From assembly GCA_020849475.1 (NCBI GenBank), contig JADLGE010000047.1, positions 1 through 64,000 on the forward strand: a DNA stretch of 64,000 bases. The letters run 5' to 3'. This document shows, piece by piece, positions 43,410 to 53,361 of the stretch. The notes beneath the pieces are model-generated. The model saw nothing but the letters and a program-made list of their open reading frames with translations, was not told where the DNA came from and made no database searches. This stretch comes from Gammaproteobacteria bacterium (GTDB lineage Bacteria; Pseudomonadota; Gammaproteobacteria; Ga0077536). Made by a program: the position numbers and the translations under genes. Each line of letters starts with the position of its first letter. Position 1 is the first letter of the stretch.

Positions 43410-44729
43410 ATGGAGAAGAGAGAATTCGCACGCCGTCGCAAGCGATTGATGGACATCGCGGGCCATGGCGGCATCGTCATTCAGCCGACCGCGCCTGAGC
43501 GCATTCGCAATCGCGACGTCTACTACCCATTCCGCCCCGATAGCGATTTCTATTACCTGACCGGCTTTCCCGAGCCCGAGGCGGTGCTGGTGCTGGTGCC
43601 GGACCGGCCGCAGGGTGAATGCATTCTGTTCTGTCGTGAACGCGACGACGAAGCCGAATCCTGGCATGGCCGGCGCGCAGGCCTGGAAGGCGCCTGTGAA
43701 CTGTATGGCGCCGACGATGCGTTTCCGATCACCGACCTCGACGACATCCTGCCGGGCCTCATCGAGAACAAGGAACGCATCTACTTCACCATGGGTCGCT
43801 ATGCGGATTTCGATCAGCGCCTGGTGAGCTGGTTGAACCGCGTCACGAGCAAGGGCCGCGCCGGCATCCACGCGCCGGATCAATTCGTGTCTCTCGGCCA
43901 CGTGGTGCACGAGATGCGGCTGTTCAAGAGCAGTCAGGAATTGAAGGCCATGCGCCGCGCGGCCAGCATCGCCGCCGCCGCCCACCGCCGCGCCATGGCG
44001 GCGTGCAAGTCCGGCATGCGTGAATATCAAATCGAAGCCGAACTTCTGCACAGCTTCATGCAGCAGGGCGCGCGCTCGCCGGCGTATCCATCCATTGTCG
44101 GCGGCGGCGCCAATTCCTGCATCCTGCATTACACCGAGAACAGCGACGTCCTGAAGGACGGCGACCTGTTGCTCATCGATGCCGGCGCCGAATACGACAG
44201 CTACGCCAGCGATATCACGCGCACCTTTCCGGTGAGCGGCGAATACACCACTGAACAGCGCCAGATCTACGAAATAGTGCTGGAAGCGCAGCTCGCCGCG
44301 ATTGCCGAAGTGCGGCCGGGCAATACCTGGAACGAGCCCCACGAAGCGGCGATTGAAGTCATCACGCGCGGCCTCATCGACATCGGCATTCTCAAAGGCC
44401 GCCTGCGCAAGCTCATCGACGAAGAAGCCTACAAACCCTATTACCCGCACAAGACCGGCCATTGGCTGGGCATGGACGTGCATGACGTCGGTGATTACAA
44501 ACTGCACGACGAATGGCGGGTGTTCGAGCCCGGCATGGTCACCACTGTCGAGCCGGGCCTGTATCTCGCCGCGACCTTGAAAGATCTCGGCAAGCAGTGG
44601 TGGAACATCGGCGTGCGCATCGAAGACGATGTGCTGGTGACCGAGACCGGCCACGAGATCCTGACCATCGAAGCGCCCAAGTCCGTCGAAGCGGTGGAAG
44701 CGGCGATGCGCGAGCGCAGTGCCGCCTGA
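43410..44729 (+). CDS. pepP: Xaa-Pro aminopeptidase
   Basis: A 439-residue M24 (pita-bread) metallopeptidase that removes N-terminal residues preceding proline. The N-terminal creatinase-like domain (about 1-170) is followed by the catalytic domain. Metal ligands are recognisable in [20 protein letters not shown] split across the two Asp residues (DAGAE and SDITR), HWLGMDVHD, and the Glu residues of TTVEPGLYL and RIEDDVLV. Length matches E. coli PepP (441). It starts 51 bases after ygfB with GAGG ahead of the ATG and overlaps ubiH by 11 bases. Confidence 0.96.
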   Translation: MEKREFARRRKRLMDIAGHGGIVIQPTAPERIRNRDVYYPFRPDSDFYYLTGFPEPEAVLVLVPDRPQGECILFCRERDDEAESWHGRRAGLEGACELYGADDAFPITDLDDILPGLIENKERIYFTMGRYADFDQRLVSWLNRVTSKGRAGIHAPDQFVSLGHVVHEMRLFKSSQELKAMRRAASIAAAAHRRAMAACKSGMREYQIEAELLHSFMQQGARSPAYPSIVGGGANSCILHYTENSDVLKDGDLLLIDAGAEYDSYASDITRTFPVSGEYTTEQRQIYEIVLEAQLAAIAEVRPGNTWNEPHEAAIEVITRGLIDIGILKGRLRKLIDEEAYKPYYPHKTGHWLGMDVHDVGDYKLHDEWRVFEPGMVTTVEPGLYLAATLKDLGKQWWNIGVRIEDDVLVTETGHEILTIEAPKSVEAVEAAMRERSAA

Positions 44730-45918
44730 CTACGACGCCATCGTGGTCGGCGCCGGCCTGGTCGGCAGCTGCGCCGCATTGGCGCTGCACCGCGAGGGGC
44801 GTCGCGTGCTGTTGCTCGATCAAGGCCCGGCGCCGCGCGCGCCTGACGGTGATGCGCGCGCGCTGGTATTGTCGGCGGCGTCCATCGAGATTCTGCGCGG
44901 GCTTGGCCTGTGGTCACGCCTCGAAGCCCATGCCACCGCCATCCGCCATATTCGCGTCAGCGATCGCGGCGGCCCGGGCGCGCTGGCCCTCGATGCCCGG
45001 GACAGCGGCCTCGACGCCATGGGCTGGGCCTGTCCGGCCGACATCCTGCTCTATGAATTACGCGTGGCGATGGCAGACGCGCTCGGCGAGCACGTGTGCT
45101 GGGACAGCCGTTACCTCGGCCACCGCGCAGGCGATGACGCCATCGAGATTGAAGTGGCGCAGGGCGACACCGTGCGCATGCTGCATGCCGCGCTCCTGAT
45201 CGGCGCCGACGGCAATGCCTCGCCGGTGCGCGTCGCGGCGGGCATCGCCACCGACGGCTACGACTACGGTCAGCACGCACTCATCGCGCGCGTCGAAGTG
45301 ACGCGTCCGCAGCCCCACACCGCGTTTGAACATTTTACCCGTGAAGGGCCGCTCGCCATGATCCCGTGTGGGGGCGCGCGCTATGTGAGCGTGCAGTGTC
45401 TGCACGAAGGCCGCGCGTTGGCCGCGCTGCGACTCGACGACGATGCCTATGGCGCTGAACTCGCGCGCCGCTTCGGCACGCGGCTCGGGCATATCACCGT
45501 GGCCGGCCCGCGCCGCGCCCATGCCCTCGCGCGACAGCGTGCGCGGCGCCTGACCGATACCCGCCTGGTGCTGATAGGCAATGCCGCCAACACCATGCAC
45601 CCCAACGCCGCACAGGGACTGAATCTCGGCCTGCGCGACGTGGCGACGCTCGCGGCCTGCATCGGCGCCGAAGACGACGCCGGCCTCGCCGCCACGCTGT
45701 CCCGCTATGCCGCCGCGCGCGCGCCGGACCAGCGCAACACCGTCGGCTTCAGCGATCTGTTGGCGCAGGGTTTTCGCTCACGCCTGTGCGCGGTCAGCGC
45801 GACGCGGCGTCTGGCCCTGACCTTGGCCGATCTGTGCCCCGGCGCCAAACAGCGTTTCGTGCAGGAAGCGAGCGGTCTCGCCGCCCTGGCGCGCAGCACG
45901 GCGGCGGTGCGGCCATGA
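44719..45918 (+). CDS. ubiH: FAD-dependent 2-octaprenyl-6-methoxyphenol hydroxylase
   Basis: A 399-residue flavoprotein monooxygenase of ubiquinone biosynthesis (C1 hydroxylation). The dinucleotide-binding motif [12 protein letters not shown] is at the N-terminus, [12 protein letters not shown] is the DG motif, and [25 protein letters not shown] is the flavin-binding GD-type motif with Asn in place of the first Asp, as in UbiH. The GTG start at 44719 overlaps the pepP stop. Its stop overlaps the next hydroxylase gene (ATGA). UbiH and UbiI work in the soluble Ubi complex. Confidence 0.93.
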   Translation: MPPDYDAIVVGAGLVGSCAALALHREGRRVLLLDQGPAPRAPDGDARALVLSAASIEILRGLGLWSRLEAHATAIRHIRVSDRGGPGALALDARDSGLDAMGWACPADILLYELRVAMADALGEHVCWDSRYLGHRAGDDAIEIEVAQGDTVRMLHAALLIGADGNASPVRVAAGIATDGYDYGQHALIARVEVTRPQPHTAFEHFTREGPLAMIPCGGARYVSVQCLHEGRALAALRLDDDAYGAELARRFGTRLGHITVAGPRRAHALARQRARRLTDTRLVLIGNAANTMHPNAAQGLNLGLRDVATLAACIGAEDDAGLAATLSRYAAARAPDQRNTVGFSDLLAQGFRSRLCAVSATRRLALTLADLCPGAKQRFVQEASGLAALARSTAAVRP

Positions 45919-47135
45919 TTTTCGACATCGTCATCGCCGGCGGCGGCGTGGTCGGTCTGACCGCGGCCGCGCTGTTGAACGATGCCGGCTACAGCGTGTG
46001 CCTGCTCGAACCGCGCCTGGACCGGTCGCGCCCGCAAGGCGAGATCGGCCTTAGAACCTATGCCCTGACGCCCGCCGTGCGCCGCATCCTCGAAGCAGCG
46101 CGGGCGTGGGCGCCGCTCGACCATTCACGCGTCGGGCGTTTCGACGCGATGCAAGTGTGGGACGCCGGCTCCAGTGGACATCTCGATTTCATGCCGCCGC
46201 CCGGCCATCACGGCGCCATGGGCTACATCCTGGAACAACAGAACCTGGTCGCGGCCTTGGCGGAGAGCCTCGCCACGCGCCCCGGTGTCAGCCTCCAGGC
46301 GCACGCGCTGACCGGCTTCGAAGCGGGCGTGCCGGTGGTGCTCGCGCTCGACGACGGCAGTCGCCTGCGCACGCGACTCCTGATCGGCGCCGACGGCGCC
46401 AATTCGGCGGTGCGCAAGGCGGCCGGCATCGAACAGACCAAGGTGCCGTACCGCCAGAGCGCGATCCTGGCCAACGTCGCCTTTGCGCGCGGCCACGGCA
46501 ACATCGCCCGTCAACGTTTTCTCGATACCGGCCCCATCGCCGCCTTGCCGCTCGCCGCGCAGCGCGAATGCTCGATCGTGTGGTCGTGCAACGACGAGCG
46601 CGCGGCCGAACTCATGGCCTGCGAGGACGCTTATTTCATCGGCGCCTTGCGTGAGGCGTTCGAGGATTGCCTGGGTGGCGTCACGCATTTGAGCGCGCGC
46701 GCGGCCTTTCCGCTGGCGCGCGCGCAGGCCGCGCAGATGGTCGACGGTCGCTGTGTGCTGCTCGGCGATGCGGCGCACCTCATGCATCCGCTGGCCGGCC
46801 AGGGTTTGAACATGGGGCTCATGGATGTCGCCGCGCTGGTCGAATGCCTGGGCCCGGCCACCGCCGGTGTCGGTTCATCGACCAGTGCCCTGCGCCGCTT
46901 CGAGCGCTGGCGCAAGAGTGAAACCCTGGCCATGACCGCCGTGACCGACGGCCTGCATCGGCTGTTTCAGCGCAACGAGAATGTGGTCCGCCAGGCGCGC
47001 GGCGCCGGCATGAACGCCACGCAGCGCCTCGCGCCGCTCAAGCATTGGCTGATCGCGCGCGCCATGGGCACCGCCGGTGATGTGCCGCGCATGGTGATGA
47101 GCGGCGCGTCCGGTATATCCCCTCCACGCTCCTGA
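45915..47135 (+). CDS. ubiI: UbiH/UbiI/VisC-family FAD-dependent hydroxylase
   Basis: A 406-residue paralogue of the preceding gene, most likely the C5 hydroxylase of ubiquinone synthesis (visC in older naming). It has IAGGGVVGLTAAALL, LIGADGANSAVRKAAG and VLLGDAAHLMHPLAGQGLN split as GDAAH and HPLAGQG. The C-terminal extension (about 350-406) is typical. The position after ubiH supports UbiI; UbiF or another regiospecificity cannot be excluded by sequence alone. It ends 99 bases before purC. Confidence 0.9.
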   Translation: MIFDIVIAGGGVVGLTAAALLNDAGYSVCLLEPRLDRSRPQGEIGLRTYALTPAVRRILEAARAWAPLDHSRVGRFDAMQVWDAGSSGHLDFMPPPGHHGAMGYILEQQNLVAALAESLATRPGVSLQAHALTGFEAGVPVVLALDDGSRLRTRLLIGADGANSAVRKAAGIEQTKVPYRQSAILANVAFARGHGNIARQRFLDTGPIAALPLAAQRECSIVWSCNDERAAELMACEDAYFIGALREAFEDCLGGVTHLSARAAFPLARAQAAQMVDGRCVLLGDAAHLMHPLAGQGLNMGLMDVAALVECLGPATAGVGSSTSALRRFERWRKSETLAMTAVTDGLHRLFQRNENVVRQARGAGMNATQRLAPLKHWLIARAMGTAGDVPRMVMSGASGISPPRS

Positions 47136-47234
47136 CGCAGGCCTCGCCACGGTAATGGCCGCACCGCCCGCGCGGTGGTCTTTCCGCCGGCCATTGGGCA
47201 GAATACGCGCCCCTTTCCTTCACGGCAGGCAGGC

Positions 47235-48122
47235 ATGACGAGCGCAGCCCTTTACGAATCCCATCTCACCAGCCTGCCGCTCATCCAGCGCGGCAAAGTG
47301 CGCGACATCTACGCAGTGGACGATGCGCATCTGTTGATTGTCACCACCGATCGCATCTCGGCCTTCGACGTCATTCTGTCCGACCCGATACCCGGCAAGG
47401 GCGCGGTGCTGACCGCCTTGTCGAATTTCTGGTTTGCACGCGTCGAGAGTGTGATTCGCAATCATCTGTCCAAGCTGACGCTCGCCGAAGTGCTGCCCGA
47501 CGCCGCCGAGCGCGCCACCGTCGAGGGCCGCGCGATCGTGGTCGACAAACTGCGCCCCCTGCCGGTGGAAGCGATCGTGCGTGGTTACATCATCGGCTCG
47601 GGCTGGAAGGATTATCAGAAGAGCGGCCGTGTGTGCGGCATCGAACTGCCGGCGGGTCTGCAACAGGCGCAGCAATTGCCGCAGGCCCTCTTCACGCCGT
47701 CGACCAAGGCCGAGATTGGCGAGCACGACGAGAACATCGACTTCGAGCGCACCTGCGAACTGCTGGGCCGTGCGCGCGCCGAGCAGGTGCGCGACGTGAG
47801 TTTGAAGATCTACCAGACCGCCGCCGATTTCGCCCGCACCAAGGGCATCATCATCGCCGACACCAAGTTCGAATTCGGCCTCGATGCCAACGACGAACTG
47901 GTGCTGATAGACGAAGTGCTGACGCCTGATTCCTCGCGCTTCTGGCCGGCCGATGAATACCAGGTCGGTGTCAGCCCGCCGAGCTTCGACAAACAGTTCG
48001 TGCGCGATTACCTGGAGACGCTCGACTGGAACAAGCAGGCGCCCGCGCCCAAGCTGCCCGACGAAATCGCTGAGAAGACCGCCGCCAAGTATCGCGAGGC
48101 GCTGACGCGGCTGACAGCGTAG
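47235..48122 (+). CDS. purC: Phosphoribosylaminoimidazole-succinocarboxamide synthase
   Basis: A 295-residue SAICAR synthetase of de novo purine synthesis, ligating aspartate to CAIR with ATP. Typical motifs are [13 protein letters not shown] near the start, [16 protein letters not shown] ([16 protein letters not shown]), [10 protein letters not shown], and [16 protein letters not shown]. Length matches the longer (about 295-residue) yeast-like form found in many proteobacteria. The start is the ATG of MTSAALYES at 47235. It stands alone rather than in a purine operon. Confidence 0.97.
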   Translation: MTSAALYESHLTSLPLIQRGKVRDIYAVDDAHLLIVTTDRISAFDVILSDPIPGKGAVLTALSNFWFARVESVIRNHLSKLTLAEVLPDAAERATVEGRAIVVDKLRPLPVEAIVRGYIIGSGWKDYQKSGRVCGIELPAGLQQAQQLPQALFTPSTKAEIGEHDENIDFERTCELLGRARAEQVRDVSLKIYQTAADFARTKGIIIADTKFEFGLDANDELVLIDEVLTPDSSRFWPADEYQVGVSPPSFDKQFVRDYLETLDWNKQAPAPKLPDEIAEKTAAKYREALTRLTA

Positions 48123-48173
48123 ACGCGATTTCTTGCATACTGGAAATCGAAGCGCAGGGTGTTGCGCTTACAT

Positions 48174-48199
48174 GAATGTCAGACTTCAGTCTGACATTC
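48174..48199. repeat. Type B inverted repeat upstream of the cupin gene
   Basis: GAATGTCAGACT and AGTCTGACATTC form a perfect 12-bp stem around TC. It shares the core AGACT/AGTCT palindrome with the elements at about 24383-24442 and 48546-48574. Right after it, the bases around the cupin start codon (ATGAATCCGCC) resemble the type A arm at 24490. Confidence 0.85.
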
Positions 48200-48209
48200 G
48201 AATGCGCCC

Positions 48210-48530
48210 ATGAATCCGCCACTGCCGACCATCCTCCGCCTCGTTGATTTGCCGGCCAAGTTGCCCGCCGAACAAATCAATGTGCTCGTCAGCGGCACGC
48301 ATTTCCGTCTCGAACACATTCTCTCCGCATCCCACGCCAGCCCGCCACAGTTCTGGTACGACCAGGCCGAGAACGAGTGGGCGATATTGTTGGCAGGTAG
48401 CGCGGTGCTGGAGTTCGAGCAAGGGGAAGTGGAGATGGCAGCGGGGGATGCGTTGTTGATCCACGCCCATCGCAAACATCGCGTAGCGCGATCAGCGCAA
48501 GCCGTATGGCTCGCGCTGCACTTTGGATGA
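48210..48530 (+). CDS. Small cupin-domain protein
   Basis: A 106-residue single cupin barrel. The first motif region is GTHFRLEHILSASHASPPQFWYDQAENEWAI by pattern (His and Glu at the usual metal positions), and the second is AGDALLIHAHRKHRV with a conserved His. Proteins of this size are often of unknown function, acting as isomerases, dioxygenases or sugar-binding proteins. It has no operon partner and is bracketed by type B inverted repeats on both sides. Its start codon lies in repeat-like sequence, so the true N-terminus is less certain; homologues beginning LPTILRLVDLP would support the present start. Confidence 0.82.
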   Translation: MNPPLPTILRLVDLPAKLPAEQINVLVSGTHFRLEHILSASHASPPQFWYDQAENEWAILLAGSAVLEFEQGEVEMAAGDALLIHAHRKHRVARSAQAVWLALHFG

Positions 48531-48545
48531 CTGGACGACCATCCT

Positions 48546-48574
48546 TTGTGGGCAGACTGAAGTCTGACCCACAA
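48546..48574. repeat. Type B inverted repeat downstream of the cupin gene
   Basis: TTGTGGGCAGACT pairs with AGTCTGACCCACAA around GA, with one base missing in the left arm. It is the second of two type B copies flanking the cupin gene and lies between it and the convergent aldolase gene, where it may also stop transcription. Confidence 0.85.
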
Positions 48575-48591
48575 CAGGGGCTCAACGCACT

Positions 48592-49485
48592 CTAGGTCTT
48601 CGACGCCAGATAGATGCTCTGAATCGCGGCGTCCATCGCGGCGTCGAACTGCTCATCGCTTTGCTGCGCGGTGAGACCCTCGGTCAGGGCGCGTGAGAAG
48701 CTTGCGACCATGCCGTGCTGGCGCGCGAGTTTCTTGTTGGCGTCTTCGCGTGAGTAGCCGCCCGACAGCGCCACCACTTTCAAGACGTTCTTGTGCGCGA
48801 CGAAATCGGCGTAGAGGTCGTCCACCTCCGGCAGGGTCAGCTTGAGCATCACGAGCTGGCCGGCGGGAAAAGCATCCAGGCCTTTCTTGAGTGCATCCTT
48901 CAGCAGTGCTTCGGCCTGGGCCTTGTCGGGGCAATGGATGTCGACTTCCGGTTCGACTATCGGCACGAGGCCGGCGGCGATGACCTGCCTGGCAACCGCG
49001 AGCTGCTGGTCGACCACCGCCTGGATGCCGGCGGCATTGGCGTGTTTGATGACCGAACGTTCCTTGGTGCCGAAGATGCCCTTGGACTTGGCCTTGGCCA
49101 GCAGCGCGTCCAGGGTCGGCATGGGCTTCATGAGCTGCACGCCGTTGGCTTCGTCTTCCAGGCCCTTGTCGATTTTCAGAATCGGCACTACGCGCTTCAT
49201 GTTCCACAGGAAGTCGGCGGTCGGCAGACCTTTGACTTCACGATCCATGGTCGCTTCGAACAGGATCGCGGCGAGGATGCGATCGCCATTGAACGACGGG
49301 CTGGTGATGATGCGGGTGCGCATGGCGTGGATGAGATCCATCATCTGCGCGTCGCCCGAGTATTCGTTCTCGCCGATGCCATAGAGCTTGAGCGCCTTGG
49401 GCGTGCTGCCGCCGCTCTGATCGAGCGCGGCGATGAAGCCGGCCTGGGTCTGGAACTTGGTCTTCTGCTGTTCGTAATTGCTCAT
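48592..49485 (-). CDS. fda: Class I fructose-bisphosphate aldolase
   Basis: A 297-residue class I (Schiff-base) aldolase of the Staphylococcus/proteobacterial Fda type, with AALDQSGGSTPKALKLYG near the N-terminus, VPILKIDKGL with an active-site Lys strand, and GLVPIVEPEVDIH. It cleaves or forms fructose-1,6-bisphosphate. It is the last gene of the tkt-gap-pgk-pyk-fda run, 121 bases after pyk. The start is the ATG at 49485 (MSNYEQQ), with GAGG 7 bases before; two upstream in-frame ATG/GTG codons are less well placed. Confidence 0.94.
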   Translation of the reverse strand: MSNYEQQKTKFQTQAGFIAALDQSGGSTPKALKLYGIGENEYSGDAQMMDLIHAMRTRIITSPSFNGDRILAAILFEATMDREVKGLPTADFLWNMKRVVPILKIDKGLEDEANGVQLMKPMPTLDALLAKAKSKGIFGTKERSVIKHANAAGIQAVVDQQLAVARQVIAAGLVPIVEPEVDIHCPDKAQAEALLKDALKKGLDAFPAGQLVMLKLTLPEVDDLYADFVAHKNVLKVVALSGGYSREDANKKLARQHGMVASFSRALTEGLTAQQSDEQFDAAMDAAIQSIYLASKT

Positions 49486-49606
49486 GGTCATCCTCGCCAA
49501 AAGGTCTATGTCGCCGGGCGTCGCGTACTTACGCCGCCCCTGTGTCGTCAATCAGAGTTCGTCCGGATTATAGGAAGCCGGTATTGGCCGCACCAGCGCG
49601 CGGCCG

Positions 49607-51049
49607 TCAGCCGGCCGCCGCCACCGCTTCGCCGACCGTCACGATCTTGAGGCCATTGGTGCTGCCGGAATAGCCATGCAGATCACCTTTGGTGATGATC
49701 ACCCGATCACCATCGCTCACCGCGCCGCGCGCCTTCAAGACCCGCAGCACTTCCTGCGTCACGCCGTCGTAAGGCACCGAGTTGAAGTCGAACTCGACCG
49801 GCACCACGTCGCGGTACAAGGTCACGCGCCGCAGGGTAGCGGCCTCGCGTGCCAAGGCAAAAATCGGAATGGCGGTGTTGACGCGCGACATCCATAACGG
49901 CGTTGCGCCCGATTCGGTCAGTGCGGCGATGGCTTTGACGCCCATGCGGTTGCCGCAATAGATGGCCGACATCGCGATCGCCTGATCGACCCGCTCAAAC
50001 GCGACGTCCGGCAAGGTCGAGGATTGCGGGTTGCTCCATTCGCGCTCGGCGCCGAGGCAGATGCGCGACATGGCGGCGACGGCCTTGTCGGGATAGGCGC
50101 CGACGCTGGTCTCGCCCGACAGCATCACGGCGTCGGTGCCGTCCAGCACCGCGTTGGCGACGTCGAACACCTCGGCGCGGGTCGGCAGCGGATGCTCGAT
50201 CATCGATTCCATCATCTGTGTGGCGGTGATGACGGTGCGGAACTGGCGGCGCGCCATGGCGACCAGCATCTTCTGCGCGGGCGGCAGGCGTGCGTCGCCG
50301 ATTTCTACGCCCAAGTCACCGCGCGCGATCATGATGCAGTCACTGGCGGCGATGATTTCGGCGGCGTGGTCGAGCGCTTCGGCGCGTTCCATCTTGGCGA
50401 TGATGCCGGCCCGTCCGCCGGCGGCCTTGATGAGCTGCCGCGCGCTTTCGATGTCTTCGGCGGTGCGCGGAAACGACACCGCGATGTAGTCGGCGCCATG
50501 GGCCAGGGCATGCACGAGATCTTCCCGATCTTTGTGCGTCAGCGCCGGCGCCGACAGACCGCCGCCCTGGCGGTTGATGCCCTTGTGATTGCTGAGCGGA
50601 CCGCCTATCTGCACCGTGGTCTCGATGCGCGCGCCCTGCACACGTTCGACTTGCAGCACGATGCGGCCGTCGTCGACCAAGAGCGTGTCACCGGCATGCA
50701 CATCGCCGGGCAGGGCTTTGTAAGTGACGCCGACTTCGGCTTGCGTGCCGTGGTGGTCGCCGAGCTCGGCGTCGATGACGAAGCGCGCGCCCTCGACCAG
50801 CGTTACGGGGCCATCACGAAAGCATTCGAGACGAATCTTGGGGCCTTGCAGGTCGGCGATGAGGCCGATTTCGCGGCCGGCGGCGGCCGCGGCTGCGCGC
50901 ACCGCTCGCGCGCGGCGCGCGTGATCGGCGACATCGCCGTGGGAGTAATTGAGTCGTGCGGCATCCAGGCCCGCCTCGATGAGGCGCGCCAGCATGCCGT
51001 CCTGGTCGGTGGCCGGCCCCAGGGTCGCGACGATTTTCGTGCGTCTCAT
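49607..51049 (-). CDS. pyk: Pyruvate kinase
   Basis: A 480-residue glycolytic enzyme converting phosphoenolpyruvate and ADP to pyruvate and ATP. It has RRTKIVATLGPATD at the start, the catalytic Lys strand GIIAKMERAEALDH, the metal-site strand IMIARGDLGVEIG, and TATQMMESMIEHPLPTRAE. The C-terminal allosteric domain is complete (ending KIVTVGE). The ATG at 51049 is the conserved start; the open frame upstream of it is unconserved and runs into pgk. It lies 49 bases after pgk. Confidence 0.97.
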   Translation of the reverse strand: MRRTKIVATLGPATDQDGMLARLIEAGLDAARLNYSHGDVADHARRARAVRAAAAAAGREIGLIADLQGPKIRLECFRDGPVTLVEGARFVIDAELGDHHGTQAEVGVTYKALPGDVHAGDTLLVDDGRIVLQVERVQGARIETTVQIGGPLSNHKGINRQGGGLSAPALTHKDREDLVHALAHGADYIAVSFPRTAEDIESARQLIKAAGGRAGIIAKMERAEALDHAAEIIAASDCIMIARGDLGVEIGDARLPPAQKMLVAMARRQFRTVITATQMMESMIEHPLPTRAEVFDVANAVLDGTDAVMLSGETSVGAYPDKAVAAMSRICLGAEREWSNPQSSTLPDVAFERVDQAIAMSAIYCGNRMGVKAIAALTESGATPLWMSRVNTAIPIFALAREAATLRRVTLYRDVVPVEFDFNSVPYDGVTQEVLRVLKARGAVSDGDRVIITKGDLHGYSGSTNGLKIVTVGEAVAAAG

Positions 51050-51098
51050 GCGGGCCGCCGGCCCGCGCCGGAATGGGAAGTGCGATAGCGGGTGAGGG

Positions 51099-52262
51099 TC
51101 ATCCCTGCGCCGCGCGCTGTTCCAGGATCTCGATGGCGGGCAAGGTTTTGCCCTCGAGGAATTCCAGGAACGCGCCGCCAGCGGTCGAGATGTAGGAGAC
51201 GTCCTTGGCGATGCCGAACTTGGCAATGGCCGCGAGGGTGTCGCCGCCACCGGCGATGGAGAATGCCTTGGACGCAGCGATGGCCTTGGCGAGCCTCTCG
51301 GTGCCGGCCGCGAAACTGTCGAATTCAAATACGCCCAAGGGGCCGTTCCAGACGATGGTGCCGGCCTTTTCAATCTCGGCGCACAGGGCGTCGAGGCTCC
51401 TGGGGCCGAGATCCATGATCATGTCGTCGGCCGCGACCGCATCGACGCTCTTGATGGTGGCCGGCGTCGTTTCCGAAAACTCCGTGCCGCACACCACGTC
51501 CACCGGCACCGGAATGTGCGCGTCGCTCGCCAACAGGCGCTTGGCGATGTCGAGCATGTCGCGTTCGCACAGCGACTTGCCGACTTCCTTGCCGGCCGCG
51601 GCCAGGAAGGTGTTGGCGATGCCGCCGCCGACCACCAGCTGATCGACCTTGCTGACCAGCGATTCGAGCAGGTCGAGCTTGGTCGAGACTTTCGAGCCGC
51701 CGACGATGGCGACCAAGGGTCGCGCCGGCGCCTTCAGCGCCTGGTGCAGCGCTTCGACTTCCGCCATCAGCAGCGGACCGCCGCAGGCGACGGGTGCGAA
51801 CTTGGCGACCGCGTGGGTCGACGCCTGGGCGCGGTGCGCGGTGGCGAAGGCGTCGTTGACGAACACATCGCACAGCGCCGCCATGCGTTTGGCGAGTGCA
51901 TCGTCGTTGGCGTTCTCGCCGACCAGGAAGCGGGTGTTTTCACCGAGCGTGAGGGTGCCGGGTTTCAACTCGACACCGTCTATCCAGTTCGACGCGAACG
52001 CCACCGGTACACCGAGCAAGGCCGAGAGCGCACCAACCACCGGTTCAAGCGATGCCTTGGCCTCGAACTTGCCCTCTTCCGGGCGTCCGAGGTGCGACAT
52101 CACCAGCACCGCCGCGCCGGCATCGAGGGCCAGCTTCAAGGTCGGCAGGGCTGCACGCAGACGCGTGTCGTCGGTAATCTTGCCGTTCTTCAAAGGCACG
52201 TTGAAATCCTCGCGGATCAACACGCGCTTGCCCTTGAGATCGAGTGCGCTCATCTTCAGCAT
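51099..52262 (-). CDS. pgk: Phosphoglycerate kinase
   Basis: A 387-residue enzyme that exchanges phosphate between 1,3-bisphosphoglycerate and ADP. Landmarks are [16 protein letters not shown] at the start, [29 protein letters not shown], the hinge [16 protein letters not shown], and the nucleotide loop [10 protein letters not shown] chose the ATG at 52262 (MLKMSALDL) because homologues begin with a similar VLKM-DLDL sequence. It starts 4 bases after the gap stop codon, so the two are co-transcribed. Confidence 0.97.
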   Translation of the reverse strand: MLKMSALDLKGKRVLIREDFNVPLKNGKITDDTRLRAALPTLKLALDAGAAVLVMSHLGRPEEGKFEAKASLEPVVGALSALLGVPVAFASNWIDGVELKPGTLTLGENTRFLVGENANDDALAKRMAALCDVFVNDAFATAHRAQASTHAVAKFAPVACGGPLLMAEVEALHQALKAPARPLVAIVGGSKVSTKLDLLESLVSKVDQLVVGGGIANTFLAAAGKEVGKSLCERDMLDIAKRLLASDAHIPVPVDVVCGTEFSETTPATIKSVDAVAADDMIMDLGPRSLDALCAEIEKAGTIVWNGPLGVFEFDSFAAGTERLAKAIAASKAFSIAGGGDTLAAIAKFGIAKDVSYISTAGGAFLEFLEGKTLPAIEILEQRAAQG

Positions 52263-52266
52263 GGTC

Positions 52267-53286
52267 TTAGCCCCGTGCCTTGACCATTGCAATGGTGGTG
52301 TCGAGCATGCGGTTGGAGAAACCCCACTCGTTGTCGTACCACGACAGCACTTTCACCATGTTGCCGTTCACGACCTTGGTGTTCGACGACTCGAAAATCG
52401 ACGAGGCCGGGTTGTGGTTGAAGTCGATGGACACCAAGGGCTCATCGTTCACACACAGAATGCCCTTCAGGGGGCCGCTTTCCGACGCGGCTCGCACCAC
52501 TTCGATGACTTCCTTGACGCTCGTTTCACGCGCGGCCTGGAAGGTCAGATCGACCAGCGAGACGTTGATGGTCGGCACGCGCACCGCGTAGCCGTCGAGC
52601 TTGCCATTCAGTTCCGGCAGCACCAGGCCGACCGCCGCGGCGGCGCCGGTCTTGGTCGGGATCATGGACTGCGTGGCCGAACGCGCGCGGCGCAGATCGC
52701 TGTGGTAGACGTCGGTCAGCACTTGATCGTTGGTGTAGGCGTGGATGGTGGTCATGATGCCGGCCACCAGACCAATCTTCTCGTGCAATGGCTTGACCAG
52801 CGGCGCCAGGCAGTTGGTGGTGCAGGAGGCATTGGAAACCACGGTGTCGGTCGCTTTCAGCACGCCGTGGTTGACGCCGTAGACGATGGTTGCGTCGACG
52901 TCGTTGCCACCCGGCGCCGAGATCAGCACCTGCTTGGCGCCGCCCTTCAGATGTTGGCCGGCCTTGTCCTTGCTGGTGAAAAGACCGGTGCACTCGTGCA
53001 CCACGTCGACACCCAGATCGCCCCACGGCAGCTTGGACGGGTCGCGTTCGGAGAAGACCTTGATGGTCCGGCCGTTGACAATCATGTTGCCGTCTTTGAC
53101 TTCGACCTTGCCCGGGAACTTGCCATGGGCGGAGTCGTAACGGGTCAGGTGGGCGTTGGTTTCCGCGTCACCGAGATCGTTCACCGCGACGATTTCGATT
53201 TCGCCGGTGCGCTCGGCCTCGAACAAGGCACGCAGCACGTTGCGGCCGATGCGGCCATAGCCATTGATACCGACACGTATGGTCAT
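52267..53286 (-). CDS. gap: Glyceraldehyde-3-phosphate dehydrogenase, type I
   Basis: A 339-residue NAD-dependent enzyme. The Rossmann start [17 protein letters not shown] binds NAD, and the active-site cysteine is C155 in [24 protein letters not shown] and the C-terminal [13 protein letters not shown] are also conserved. The Asp after the second strand ([14 protein letters not shown]) matches NAD rather than NADP preference, though this was judged by eye. It lies between tkt (75 bases upstream) and pgk. Confidence 0.97.
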   Translation of the reverse strand: MTIRVGINGYGRIGRNVLRALFEAERTGEIEIVAVNDLGDAETNAHLTRYDSAHGKFPGKVEVKDGNMIVNGRTIKVFSERDPSKLPWGDLGVDVVHECTGLFTSKDKAGQHLKGGAKQVLISAPGGNDVDATIVYGVNHGVLKATDTVVSNASCTTNCLAPLVKPLHEKIGLVAGIMTTIHAYTNDQVLTDVYHSDLRRARSATQSMIPTKTGAAAAVGLVLPELNGKLDGYAVRVPTINVSLVDLTFQAARETSVKEVIEVVRAASESGPLKGILCVNDEPLVSIDFNHNPASSIFESSNTKVVNGNMVKVLSWYDNEWGFSNRMLDTTIAMVKARG

Positions 53287-53361
53287 GATGGAAACTCCGT
53301 CAATTGGGCAATGAATAGATAATTAGCATGTGTGTCACGAAGTCGACTTGCGCGCGATCAT

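Noticed and set aside
44719..47135. The two adjacent FAD hydroxylases as a recent duplication
   Set aside because: They differ strongly and match the ancient UbiH and UbiI pair in the standard gene order.
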